DNA of 64,000 bases from Planococcus sp. MB-3u-03 (GTDB taxonomy: Bacteria; Bacillota; Bacilli; Bacillales_A; Planococcaceae), in the NCBI RefSeq assembly GCF_002833405.1, contig NZ_CP025135.1:2523501-2587500 (forward strand). Direction: 5' to 3'. The notes under the pieces were generated by a model, which worked only from the letters and a program-made list of their open reading frames with translations, did not search any database and was not told the DNA's origin. Position 1 is the first letter of the stretch, and each line of letters starts with the position of its first letter. Shown here in pieces: positions 37,596 through 47,857 of the stretch. Position numbers and translations under genes: made by a program.

Positions 37596-38492
37596 CCTGC
37601 GTTTCCGAAGTAAATCCTCCGCTGCCCCTGACCCGAATATCACGCCGATCACTATGAGCACAAGTCCGATCAAATGACCCGGCGTAATCGTTTCACCGAG
37701 AATGAGGCTTGCTGCCACGAGCGAGAACAGCGTATTCAGGTTCATGAAAATTGCCGCTTTCGTCGGTCCTGCCTGGCCAATCGAGTAATTGTAAAGCATA
37801 TGCCCGACTGCTGTACCAAGCATTCCCGAAAAGAAGAACGCTAGCCAGAATGACGATGGAACTGCCGCGAATGCCGCAATTTCTCCCGGTTCCTGGATGA
37901 GCGCGATGATGAACAACACGATCGCTCCCATCACGAGCATGTATCCCGTCAACAGGCGCGGATCCAGCGAGCGTGCCGCATTTGCTATGACAATATAACT
38001 GAAGACTTGAGCCAAAATGGAGATGAATACCAATATATCTCCAAGACTCAAACCTGAAGCCGAGTCGCTTCCGACCATTACCGTCGTGGCAACGCCAGCA
38101 AAACCGATGAACACCCCGAGCCATTGCAGCCGTGAAGGCACATTGCGCATGATCAGCGATACCAAAACTGCCGTCAGCATCGGCCCGGTCCCGAGAATCA
38201 AACCGGCATTCGTTCCGGAAGTGATCGCCAAACCTTGTGACAGAAAATAATGATGCGCCACTACATTGAGCAGCGCTCCGAGCAATATGTATTTCCAATC
38301 GCTGCGCTTTGGCCAGCGCATCATGCCGAGCGATGCCAAAATAATCAGCACGGTCACGCCTGCCAGTAAGATCCGAAACGCCGTCAGCGTGACTGGATCA
38401 ACAAATTCCAATAAATACTTGACCGCCGCGAGGTTGAATCCCCACACGACCATCACCGATGTTAAGATGCCGTAAACTTTCCATGGAGTCAA
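37578..38492 (-). CDS. EamA/DMT family transporter
   Basis: Ten-helix drug/metabolite transporter (304 residues) with two EamA repeats: first ending near LVSLIMRNVPSRLQWLGVFI, second ending LIGLVLIVIGVIFGSG. Typical features are GFNLAAVKYLLE in helix 1 and a basic C-terminus RKRRKRLPT inside the cell. Start is TTG at 38492 preceded by AAGGG. Role probably efflux of a metabolite or amino acid; substrate unknown. It lies between panF and rocB but has its own terminator. Confidence 0.85.
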   Translation of the reverse strand: MTPWKVYGILTSVMVVWGFNLAAVKYLLEFVDPVTLTAFRILLAGVTVLIILASLGMMRWPKRSDWKYILLGALLNVVAHHYFLSQGLAITSGTNAGLILGTGPMLTAVLVSLIMRNVPSRLQWLGVFIGFAGVATTVMVGSDSASGLSLGDILVFISILAQVFSYIVIANAARSLDPRLLTGYMLVMGAIVLFIIALIQEPGEIAAFAAVPSSFWLAFFFSGMLGTAVGHMLYNYSIGQAGPTKAAIFMNLNTLFSLVAASLILGETITPGHLIGLVLIVIGVIFGSGAAEDLLRKRRKRLPT

Positions 38493-38536
38493 AAGTGCAG
38501 CCCTTCTTTCCCTTTTTCCAGATATAGCCCCTTATT

Positions 38537-40010
38537 TTACGCTTGTTTTTCGTTTCTGTATAGAATGGCATTGTAATCATACGCCTGACGCTTGATCAGT
38601 AAACTGAAGGCGATAAAGGCGAGAAGCGACAAGACGACCGGCAACGTGACGGTATGGACGCCGAACAAATTACCGTTTTCGATGTTATAGAAATGCAAGG
38701 CGATATAGCTTAGGATCCCTGTCGCCATACTCGCAATCGCCCCATATTTATTGCCCCATTTCCAGTAAAGCCCGAGAACGATCGGCCAGATAAACGCCGC
38801 TTCCAGACCGCCGAACGCGAATAAATTCAAGAAAATCAGCAAATCAGGCGGATCGAGCGCCAGCAAGAAGACAATCACGCCGAGAATCCCCGTGACCCCG
38901 AAGGACATGCGTTTGATGGTTTTCAGGCTTGCATCCGGTTTGACGTAATTCAAATAGACATCTTTGACAATCGACGAACTGACGAGCAATAGCAGCGAAT
39001 CGACCGTCGACATGATCGCCGCCATCGGAGCTGCCAAGACGATACCCGCGACCCAAGGCGGCAAAGTCTCCAGCGCGATCAGCGGAATGACTTTATCGCC
39101 GACTTCAATGCCCGGAAGGATCGGGCGCGCGAATACACCGATCAAATGCATATTGAGCATGATAAAGCCGGTGACGATCGTGCCGATAATGAGCGCACGG
39201 TGCATCGAACGTGCATTTTTATAAGACATGGCGCGCACCGCGATTTGCGGCAAGCCGACAACGCCGACACCGACAAGAATCCAGAACGAAGACACGTACG
39301 CGGCGCTAAGATTGCCTTCCGCCCCGTACGGCGTAACCAAATTCGGGTTTTCATTAATCAAATCCTGCATGATGTTCGAGATCCCGCCACCTGAAATGAT
39401 GACGGCGATCAGCAGGATCAGCGTGCCGATGAGCATGACCGCTCCTTGCACCGCATCGGTCAAGGCGACAGCCCGGAAGCCACCGATCGTCACGTAAACG
39501 AGAACGCTGATGGCAAACAAGAACAATGCCGATTGATAGCTGAGCCCTGTTAACGACTCGATGAGCCGCGCGCCGCCGATCCACTGTGCCGCCATCGCGG
39601 AAAACAGGAAGATGATGATGCTAAGCGCCGATAATAAAACGACAGCTGTGCTATTGTAGCGGGCTTTCAGAAAATCGATCATCGTCACCGCGTTATAACG
39701 GCGGGCCATGATGGCGTATTTTTTCCCGAGAATCATTAAGACAAAATAACCGGTGACCACTTGCGTCATCGCCAGCAGCACCCAACCGAAGCCCATCGTA
39801 TAGGCTGTCCCGGGGCCGCCGAGAAAACTTGAGGCGCTGCCGTATGTCGCGACCATGGTCATCGCCAGGACGAAACCGCCAAGCTCACGACCACCGAGAA
39901 AATAATCACTGATGAAATTCGAAGAGCCGGCCAGTTTTCTGCTCGACCAATAGCCGATGAAAAGATGATGATCAAAAGACGATCATGGGAATAAGGACTG
40001 AATAGTTCAT
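38537..40010 (-). pseudogene. panF: Sodium/pantothenate symporter PanF (two indels near the start)
   Basis: Na+:solute symporter family importer of pantothenate (vitamin B5), about 491 residues with about 13 helices. SSS motifs visible: FLGGRELGGFVLAMTMVATY, MSTVDSLLLLVSSSI, and the PanF-like N-terminus MNYSVLIPMIVF. The first frame from the ATG at 40010 meets TGA after 12 codons. Restoring one T in each of two T4 runs (39974-39977 and 39960-39963) gives LIIIFFIGYWSSRKLAG and joins the long frame that ends at 38537. The ATG overlaps the yhdT stop. Two losses in homopolymers 10 nt apart look like sequencing error rather than decay. The yhdT-panF pairing supports the identity. Confidence 0.82.
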
Positions 40011-40276
40011 CGGCTTTCCTCCTGTTCTTCGTCAAATGGCACATCGACAAGAAAAACTTGACGACGACCGTGACGAGCACGACCATGACCAGGAAGCCGA
40101 CGATGCAGCTATAGAAAACCAATCGGGCAAGCCGAATATGTACGTGTATTCTTCGACCGGGCGATTGCCGAGCCCGTAGGCAAAAGCGAACCACCAGACG
40201 AAGTTGAAGAGCGCAAGGCCGAGGCCGATCCAGGCTTCCGATGCGCGACGCGGAAGCGCCAATCTGTTTCTTTCAT
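40007..40276 (-). pseudogene. yhdT: YhdT family small membrane protein (three indels)
   Basis: DUF997/YhdT partner of PanF, about 90 residues when repaired. Reading from ATG at 40276 gives MKETDWRFRVA. After one lost base near 40244 the frame continues ASEAWIGLGLALFNFVWWFA, and after a lost T in the run at 40115-40118 it continues FYSCIVGFLVMVVLVTVVVK. After one more near 40048 it ends VDVPFDEEQEESR. With three added bases the length becomes divisible by three. Two transmembrane helices. Its stop overlaps the panF start (ATGA), the usual coupled arrangement. Role in pantothenate transport is inferred from the pairing only. Confidence 0.72.
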
Positions 40277-40419
40277 GGATATCCCACTCCGATCAATGGC
40301 TGTAATGTGTTGTGTCTATCGTACACCAATGGCGGCCGTAAATTAAGCGCAAGTTTCCATGGCGTTTTCGATGCGTCCATTTACACAGCAACCCCATATG
40401 CTTTCACTGGTTGATTTCC

Positions 40420-40451
40420 ATAAAACCTCCGGAAATTCCCGGAGGTTTTAG
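40420..40451 (-). terminator. Terminator of the Yip1/HlyD-like gene
   Basis: Stem AACCTCCGG / CCGGAGGTT on the minus strand, then T4, directly after the stop codon. Confidence 0.78.
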
Positions 40452-42427
40452 CGTGCCAATAAATATTCGACATAGGCTCGCCATTCTGTATTCTTCGCAT
40501 AGTTAAAGTCCGGCGTGCGGCTCGGGAACGGCATGAAGAGCTTCGGCCTTCCCGGATAATCGTGAAGCTGCTCTTCATTGATGGTGATATCCCCTGCTTC
40601 CATGCCGCTTGCGAGAACAACGCGGCCTTGTTGGGTGAAGGCGATTTCGACAGGGACGGCATTCGGGCGGCCGTCAATGTTCAAGGTATAGGCAGTGCCC
40701 GTCGTATCGTCGTCATCGTAAACCCAAGCATCGCGCAAGGCGATTGCATCTTGTGCTTCATCCAAGGTGATTTCTGCGTTGACATTGCTGCCATAAGGCA
40801 TCGTGTCCTGCAAGGGTGTTTCAGGGCGATGCGCACTTCGTAAAGGCGATCGGGTTGTTTTGTTCGATGCGGCCGAGATCCCGGTACGCTTCGAACCACT
40901 TGGATTCTTCTGCCGGAATTTCAGAAACGCTGCGGACCGTTCCAGGAATCGCGCCTTCAATGCCTGGCGCCTGGATGAATACGCGATCGGCCTGTTCCAC
41001 TTCGTGCCATTCGTCTTCCAATAGATACGTCACGAATTCGCGTTCATTATTGTAAATCTCGATGCTGAGCGGAGCGGTGTCGCGGTTGATGCTCGCGACC
41101 GTCCCTTCGACCGGGCTGATGAGCGCCGGATTTTCCTGGCTTTGTGCGAGCTGCGCTTCCACGACCGCAAGTTCAGAATCAATGGCCGCCAGACGCTGCT
41201 GGGCTTGCGCGATGCCTGAAACATACGAGCCGTCTTCCGGCACTTCCACGCCAACTGAGACGTTGACATCCATACGCAATTCCTGTTCCATGTCTTCGCC
41301 AAACCCTGGATAGCTGGAGCTGTTATTGAGTCTTCAGATACACTGCTGTCTTGCGATGCGCGCCTGCGTCAATTCCTGCAATGTGGACTGAACTTCACTG
41401 CGTTCTGTTTGAAGCGCACTTTGTTCCGACTGCCAGATCGCTCGCTGGTCTTCTGACTCACTTTCGTTCAAGCGTGCCAGTTCAGCACCTGCCGTTACGG
41501 CATCGCCTTCTTTGACGAGCCATTGCTCAAGCGCTTCATCGTCCTGGACGTAGATTTCCATCGTATCCTGCGGTGCCGTCAATGCTTCTTTCGGCAAAGT
41601 TTCGGTGTATGTATGGGTATACGCCTGTTCATATTCGCTGACATACAGTTGTTTTGAAATGATGCTCTTCTCACCGAACAGCAACAGGAAGTTCGAAGTC
41701 AAAAGCGACGATGGCAATGGATAAGCCGATAAAGAAAAGCGGTTCATAGGATCGGCCCCTTGCATAAAGTCACGCAGCATTTCGTCGACGGGAATCTGGC
41801 TGAACAACGCGACGAACAATGCCGAAAGCAGATGGATGATGATTAGTGAAAGCAAAATGATCTTCGGTGATACACGCGAAAACTTTGATGAAACGGTATT
41901 GAATCGCGATAATCAATGACGTAAACAAGGTCAATTGATTAAAGAAATAAATCAGGTAGCTGTTCTCCAGGAACGTCGCGGCGATCGGCCCGAATGAAAA
42001 CGGTGAAAAGGCCATCGTGTAGCCATTCCAGGCGAACATCCCAAAATCAAGCCTTTTCCAGCACCAACAATGCCGTAACGTAAGCTTGCATGACGATCAT
42101 CGCCTTCCACGGGATGCCGATGATCCGGCCGTACAGATACGCGGCTATGTACAAATGGAAGCTCAAATACAAGCCGCCCCACAGCAAGGTGCCGACAAGC
42201 GAGGTCCAACGCGCGAGTGTATAGCCGTCAAACATGCCTGCCGCGAGCAGCGGCGTCAACGACCCGGTGTTCATGCCCCAAATTTCAGGCAAGGCAAACA
42301 CGATCAAGCCGAGCACAAGAATAACGGCCAGCCGCTTATTGATTTGCCTCATTTCGGTGTGTCGCAAATTATGTATGAGTTGGCCTTGGTTCAGGAAGAA
42401 ATGCCAAAATTTAAAATCAGATATCAT
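40448..42427 (-). pseudogene. Membrane protein with Yip1-like N-terminus and HlyD/biotinyl-lipoyl-like C-terminus (multiple indels)
   Basis: Reconstructed as one protein of about 660 residues from five frame segments. Segment 1 (from ATG 42427, AGGA upstream) has helices such as INKRLAVILVLGLIVFALP and ends LVLEKA near 42050. Two lost bases lead to GMFAWNGYTMAFSPFSFGP; a break near 41870 leads to LLSLIIIHLLSALFVALF. An in-frame TGA near 41330 precedes MEQELRMDVNVSVGVEVPED. Two lost bases at 40825-40865 lead to TPLQDTMPYGSNVNAEITLD and the stop at 40448. The first 210 residues form a Yip1/YknW-like bundle of about five helices. The rest has a lipoyl-like hairpin, a coiled coil and a barrel, as in YknX/HlyD adaptors. 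No ABC partner is adjacent. Function unknown. Confidence 0.6.
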
Positions 42428-42744
42428 GCGTCTAAGTCCTTTCAGGCAAATGGCGTTCTGCTTAGTTTTACTTTACCAAAAACATATGCTTTGAACGAAT
42501 TCCCTGCCACAATTTTCAATATTTGGTGGCTTTGAGACGAATGGCATAGGATTGTGGTGAATTTCAAATTAGTAAAGGGTGAAGTGGAGTGGAAGTAGGA
42601 GATGTTTAATGAAGAAAAGTGATGTGAAAGAAGTAAGTAGAAAAGCTTACGCTTTTCGACTGCGCCCAATGGCTGCTTGGGGCTCGCAGGATGCGAGTCA
42701 TGCAGCTGATGCGACAGGACGTCGCGCTTTCAGCTGCCCGGGTG

Positions 42745-42850
42745 TGGGCGGGTGTTGAGCCAACGTGCCAAAGAGCGCGGCACGATTGTCTCGCCAGCCC
42801 GCGCGGTCCCACAGGCGTCAGCCCCTTCTACTCCGTCTCTAGTTTTAAAG
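42745..42850 (-). repeat. Family B repeat, copy 3 (inverted, diverged)
   Basis: The reverse complement reads AAACTAGAGACGGAGTAGAA then GGGGCTGACGCC and GGCGAGACAAT. It matches the first half of copies 1 and 2; the second half differs. Confidence 0.7.
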
Positions 42851-42953
42851 TGGAAGATCGTTTCTTCAGTTCATTTAAAGTAAAGTGTGGAAATGCATTA
42901 TGTTTTAGCTCATATTATTTGGATCAAAGAGGGTGAATGTCAATTTGCCGCAT

Positions 42954-43124
42954 CTCGGGAAGTGATTCCCCAACTAGCCGGCAACTAGTTACAGAAGCAG
43001 ATTCAACTAATCACACCTCTCAATGAAATCTCTCAGCCGCCGGCGCCAAGGGTGAGCCGACGCAGTAAGACAGGTGTTCTTCCTGGCTTATTGCCAAAGG
43101 CCAACCCAAAGCAAGGCAGCGAAT
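42954..43124 (-). repeat. Family A repeat, copy 7 (inverted)
   Basis: Reverse-complement block order CTCGGGAAGTGATTCCCC, ACTAGCCGGCAAC, CCAAGGGTGAGCCGACGC, GGCCAACCC. The linker toward family B retains ATGCATTATG, as in region 2. Confidence 0.82.
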
Positions 43125-43195
43125 ATTAACATGAAGAACAAATAGAACAACGCAACAATTCCACAAACAAATCCTCGCTATCTTCCCAAAACTTG

Positions 43196-43367
43196 TCCCG
43201 GGAAGCGATTTCCCCACTAGCCGGCAACTAATTATAGAAGCAGATCTGATGAAACTCACCCGAGTCAACGAAATCTCTCAGCCGGCTAGCGCCAAGGGTG
43301 AGCCGACGCAGTAAGACAGGTGCTCTTCCTGGCTTATTGCCAAAGGCCAACCAAAGCAAGGCGGCGT
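43196..43367 (-). repeat. Family A repeat, copy 8 (inverted)
   Basis: Begins 242 nt after copy 7 with the same blocks, confirming the tandem period. Confidence 0.83.
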
Positions 43368-43448
43368 CTTCCAAGAAGACGCTCAAATGGACCATCGCAT
43401 TATTTCCACATACAAACACTCGCTGACTTCACTTATTTTCGCACAATG

Positions 43449-43475
43449 AAAAAACCTCCGCGGCTGCGGAGGTTT
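43449..43475 (-). terminator. Terminator of the DUF2187 gene
   Basis: Stem AACCTCCGCAG / CGCGGAGGTT with T6 on the minus strand. Confidence 0.85.
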
Positions 43476-43479
43476 CGTT

Positions 43480-43710
43480 TTATTGATCTGCGACAATCTT
43501 GTATTTCTTATGTGAAATTACGGTCATGTTGGAAGCAGCGCCGATTTCCTTGGCGTCTTCTGGTGAAATCTCGACGATCACCGAGTTGTCCATAATTTTG
43601 AAGATGGTTCCGTTAACGTCGACGCCATTGCGGGTGAATGAAATCCATTCGCCGATTTTGCGGGCCGCTACAAATTCAGATACTTCTTTTTCATGGGGTT
43701 GAAATGCCAT
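43480..43710 (-). CDS. DUF2187 family (YkvS-like) small protein
   Basis: Small cytoplasmic protein of 76 residues. The C-terminal 50 residues have the KOW/SH3-like pattern of DUF2187: IGEWISFTRNGVDVNGTIFK, then DNSVIVEIS and a closing VISHKKYKIV. About 20 extra N-terminal residues (MAFQPHEKEVSEFVAARK) are present. AGAGG lies upstream of the ATG at 43710. Function of the family is not established; members are common in Bacillales. Monocistronic, with its own terminator. Confidence 0.8.
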   Translation of the reverse strand: MAFQPHEKEVSEFVAARKIGEWISFTRNGVDVNGTIFKIMDNSVIVEISPEDAKEIGAASNMTVISHKKYKIVADQ

Positions 43711-43788
43711 AGTTATCCACGCCTCTCTATAATGAAAACATTATCTTTCTATTATAGCATAAATTTATGGTAATTTCACCTGTTTCAA

Positions 43789-44747
<959 letters not shown>

Positions 44748-44751
<4 letters not shown>

Positions 44752-45686
44752 GTTGTTTCCTCCTGAGTAAATCTGCGGACGGCACATAATTCCTTGTCAT
44801 AGACCGTGCCTTCGAGACGGGTGATTTCAATGGCTTTGCCGGATGTCGGCGAATGGATCATCATGCCATCGCCGTAGTAAATGCCGACATGATGAAGTTT
44901 CCCCTGCCCTTCTTCGTAGGCGAAGAATAATAGGTCGCCTGTTTTCCAAGCAGCAGAATCGCGGTAATCGATTTCCTTTCCTTCCACGGACTGGTCTCCT
45001 GCATCGCGTGATATGTATAGGCCGTTCGCTTTCAGCATATGATGGGAAAATCCTGAACAGTCATAGCCGAGGCTCGACATGCCGCCCCAGAAATACTGCA
45101 ATCCCAAGAATCGTTCTGCCGCGTTCACGATCGACTGGCCGGTCCCGAGCGGAATCTGTTCAGGCGATGGGACGAGCTGGACATGCTTGGCTTCGATATA
45201 AGCGTCGCCATCCGGAGTATGGACATGGACACGGCTTTCGTCTGCGTCCTTGACCGGAAGCAGGCTGTTGAATGGCAGCTGCGCGACCGGCCGGCGTTCT
45301 GGCGACCATAATTGCGCTTTATCGGCTGTTACGCGCGCATAGCCTCGATCCGCGGCTGAACCGAGTTCTTTCAGGTGCGCTAAAGGCACCCATCCCGGAT
45401 AGCCGCGTTCGTCTTTATGGGATGGCTGCCAAGGCGCAATGATCTTTGCCCAAGTGCCATCTATTTCTTCTATTAATACAGGCTCCCCGTAAAGCAGCTG
45501 TGTCTGAAGGCGATTGCTTTCGGTAAGGTCCTTTGTTTCCTGCTGGTTCATCGCTTCACGCCATTTATTGATGTCCGGCATATCCGCGACGCCTTGAGCG
45601 TCCACTTCGCGTACTTTATCGGGATGGGTCCAGACGCTCGTCACCGGAACGCGGCAGACCCATGTTGTCGGTTCTGGCTGTGTCAT
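44748..45686 (-). CDS. ykfC: Gamma-D-glutamyl-L-diamino acid endopeptidase (YkfC-like NlpC/P60)
   Basis: Cytoplasmic NlpC/P60 cysteine peptidase (312 residues) that trims imported muropeptides by cutting gamma-D-Glu-diamino acid bonds in peptides with a free L-Ala. Two SH3b-like domains occupy the first 180 residues. The peptidase domain follows, with the catalytic Cys in SSLGYDCSGFSHHML, the His in KLHHVGIYYGDG and the third residue in MIHSPTSG. No signal peptide is seen, as expected for YkfC. The start at 45686 has GGAGAGG upstream; the longer frame overlaps ykfB. Neighbours ykfB and ykfD fix the identity. Confidence 0.87.
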
Positions 45687-45687
45687 A

Positions 45688-46794
45688 TTATCCTCTCCGT
45701 TCTCGTAATGTTTCCAGGAAGCGCCCTGCATCGATGCCAAGCCCTGGCTCATTTGAAAAGCGGACGGTTTTGCCGCTGTACTGGATGCCTCCCGGCAAGA
45801 GATCCTCCTTCAGCATGAGCGGCGCATCGAAATCAAAACGCGTAATATTTGGCTGGCTCGCCGCGAAATGAGCCGCTGCGGACAGGCCGAGCTTCGTTTC
45901 AATCATGCTGCCGGTCATGCACGGCACACCGAAGGTTTCGGCGAGTGCATTGATTTTCAAGGCGCGGTGGATGCCTCCTGCTTTCATCAATTTGATGTTG
46001 ATCAGATCCGCCGCGCGCAATTCCAGGACACGCTTTGCATCGGCTGGAGAAAAGACACTCTCGTCGGCCATGATCGGCGTCATCGTGTGTTCGGTGACGA
46101 ACTTCATCCCTTCAATGTCATTCGCCGGAACCGGCTGTTCGATCAATTCGATATCGAATCCGGCGTCTTCCATCTTCCGGATCGTGCGCACCGCTGATTT
46201 CGGGTCCCATCCCTGGTTCGCATCCAAGCGCAATGTCACTTTATTGCCGACGCGGTCCCGGATTGCCTGGATGCGCTTCAAATCCTGTTCAGGGGTATCG
46301 ATGCCGACTTTCACTTTCAGGACCGTAAAACCGTCCTGTTCATAGCCCTCGGCATCTTGCGCCATTTCTTCCGGTGAATTGACCGAAACCGTATAATCGG
46401 TTTCAATCGATTCGCGGTAGCCGCCAAGATATTGAGTCAGGGGCAAGCCCGCCTGCTGGGCGATCAGGTCATAGAGCGCCATATCGACTGCCGCTTTGGC
46501 ACTGGTGTTGCCGACCAGCGTCTTATGGAGCTTTTCGAAAAGCTGTTCATGCCTGCCGATTTCCCTGCCGATCCGCCCGGCGCCAATCAGCTGAACCGCC
46601 CGTTCGATTCCGTCCAGCGTATCGCCTGTGATGACGTGTGTCGGCGGCGCTTCCCCGAAACCCGAGCGCCCGTCTTGTGTCGCCAGATGGACGATGACCG
46701 CCTCTGCGGCTTCGACCGTCCGGAGCGCCGTCTTGAACGGTTTTTTTAATGGAACGGCTATCCGGTAAGTCTCGATAGATGCTAAGACGGGCAT
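45688..46794 (-). CDS. ykfB: L-Ala-D/L-Glu epimerase
   Basis: Enolase-superfamily dipeptide epimerase (368 residues) that converts L-Ala-D-Glu from muropeptides to L-Ala-L-Glu. The N-terminal capping domain is followed by the barrel with the KxK motif in VLKVKVGIDTPE, metal ligands in TLRLDANQGW, ELIEQPV and IMADESVF, and the last-strand INIKLMKAGG. ATG at 46794 lies 1 nt after the ykfA stop. Acts after YkfC and before peptidases. Confidence 0.9.
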   Translation of the reverse strand: MPVLASIETYRIAVPLKKPFKTALRTVEAAEAVIVHLATQDGRSGFGEAPPTHVITGDTLDGIERAVQLIGAGRIGREIGRHEQLFEKLHKTLVGNTSAKAAVDMALYDLIAQQAGLPLTQYLGGYRESIETDYTVSVNSPEEMAQDAEGYEQDGFTVLKVKVGIDTPEQDLKRIQAIRDRVGNKVTLRLDANQGWDPKSAVRTIRKMEDAGFDIELIEQPVPANDIEGMKFVTEHTMTPIMADESVFSPADAKRVLELRAADLINIKLMKAGGIHRALKINALAETFGVPCMTGSMIETKLGLSAAAHFAASQPNITRFDFDAPLMLKEDLLPGGIQYSGKTVRFSNEPGLGIDAGRFLETLRERRG

Positions 46795-46795
46795 C

Positions 46796-47719
46796 TTACT
46801 CGACCCCCGGCAGAATGGTCAGGGTTTTCGCATTGGCATCGAGACGCGCTTTCACCCCAAGCGGTACTGAGAAATGCGGTTCGCAATGGCCAATCTTGAA
46901 ACCTTTGACGACCGGGATGCCCATGTCCTTGAAATAATCATCCAGCACTTGATCGAGCGTCCACGATTGTTCCGGCTTTTTCGGTTCAGCGTTCTTGAAA
47001 TCCCCGATGACGATACCGGCCACTTCCTCGAACTTGCGGGCCTGTTTCAGCTGGTTGAGCATTTCGTCGACCTGGTATGGTTCTTCGCCCGTGTCTTCAA
47101 TCAGCAGGATCTTGCCTTTCGTGTCGAGTTCGAACTTTGTCCCGATGCCCCCGCGGATCAATGATAAATTGCCGCCGACAAGTTCTCCGTCCGCCATGCC
47201 ACCGGATAAGGTTTCCAATTCCGATATGGATTCATCGTAATGCAATTCGAACGGCTGGAACAATTGACCGAACATACGGCCGCTGCGCTCGTGGAATTCG
47301 GGCTTGCCGACATCCGACGCCAGCATCGGGCCGTGGAACGTCACCAATTCCGCATACATGCCGATCGCATTATGCAGGAAAGTCACGTCTGAATAGCCCC
47401 AGAAAACTTTCGGGTTTTCCTTGATCATCCCGTAGTCGATTTGGTCCGCATAGCGCGCCGCCCCGTAGCCGCCGCCCGCGCAGATGATGCCTTTCACTTC
47501 CGGGTCCTCGAACATGGCATGCAGATCCGCAAGCCGTTCTTCGTCTGTGCCGGCAAGATAGCCGTTTTTCGCTTCGACCGATTTGCCCATTTTGATGTTC
47601 AGGCCCATTTCCTCCAGAAACGGCAAGGCCTTTTTCAAATTCTCTAAGTTCGGCGGGCTCGATGGCGAGATGATCCCCACTGTATCCCCTTTTTGCAATC
47701 GTTTTGGCATTGTGCGCAT
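46796..47719 (-). CDS. ykfA: Muramoyltetrapeptide LD-carboxypeptidase family protein (YkfA)
   Basis: S66 serine peptidase (307 residues) that removes the terminal D-amino acid from tetrapeptides or cleaves related peptides. Motifs: VGIISPSSPPN at the N-terminus, the nucleophile region WGYSDVTFLHNAIG (Ser in GYSD), FHGPMLASD, and ILLIEDTGEEPYQVDEML with the catalytic Glu. The start at 47719 has GAGGAG; a longer frame (47755) crosses into the upstream terminator zone. Placed between dppE and ykfB in a muropeptide recycling operon. Confidence 0.87.
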   Translation of the reverse strand: MRTMPKRLQKGDTVGIISPSSPPNLENLKKALPFLEEMGLNIKMGKSVEAKNGYLAGTDEERLADLHAMFEDPEVKGIICAGGGYGAARYADQIDYGMIKENPKVFWGYSDVTFLHNAIGMYAELVTFHGPMLASDVGKPEFHERSGRMFGQLFQPFELHYDESISELETLSGGMADGELVGGNLSLIRGGIGTKFELDTKGKILLIEDTGEEPYQVDEMLNQLKQARKFEEVAGIVIGDFKNAEPKKPEQSWTLDQVLDDYFKDMGIPVVKGFKIGHCEPHFSVPLGVKARLDANAKTLTILPGVE

Positions 47720-47780
47720 ATTGCTCACTCCTCTAGTTTTCTGTTCTTCACTCATTAAAACTACCAGTTTTCCTCAGTGA

Positions 47781-47820
47781 AAAACAGAAAAGCGCGGCGC
47801 ATGGCCGCGCTTCTGTTTTT
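47781..47820 (-). terminator. Hairpin/terminator between dppE and ykfA
   Basis: Strong stem AACAGAAGCGCGGC / GCCGCGCTTTTCTGTT on the minus strand with a T5 tail. It lies inside the operon, so it may reduce ykf expression relative to dpp. Confidence 0.75.
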
Positions 47821-47857
47821 TCATATGATTACGGCCGCTGAACGGGCGTGATCGCTT

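Larger units (their letters stand above)
42428..43448. other. Non-coding repeat region 3 (inverted orientation)
   Basis: About 1 kb without a credible gene. Holds one family B unit, a linker and two family A units, all on the opposite strand relative to regions 1 and 2. Confidence 0.75.

Noticed and set aside
42606..42936. Short frames in the GC-rich stretch next to family B copy 3
   Set aside because: No ribosome binding site or recognisable protein sequence; the DNA is repeat.
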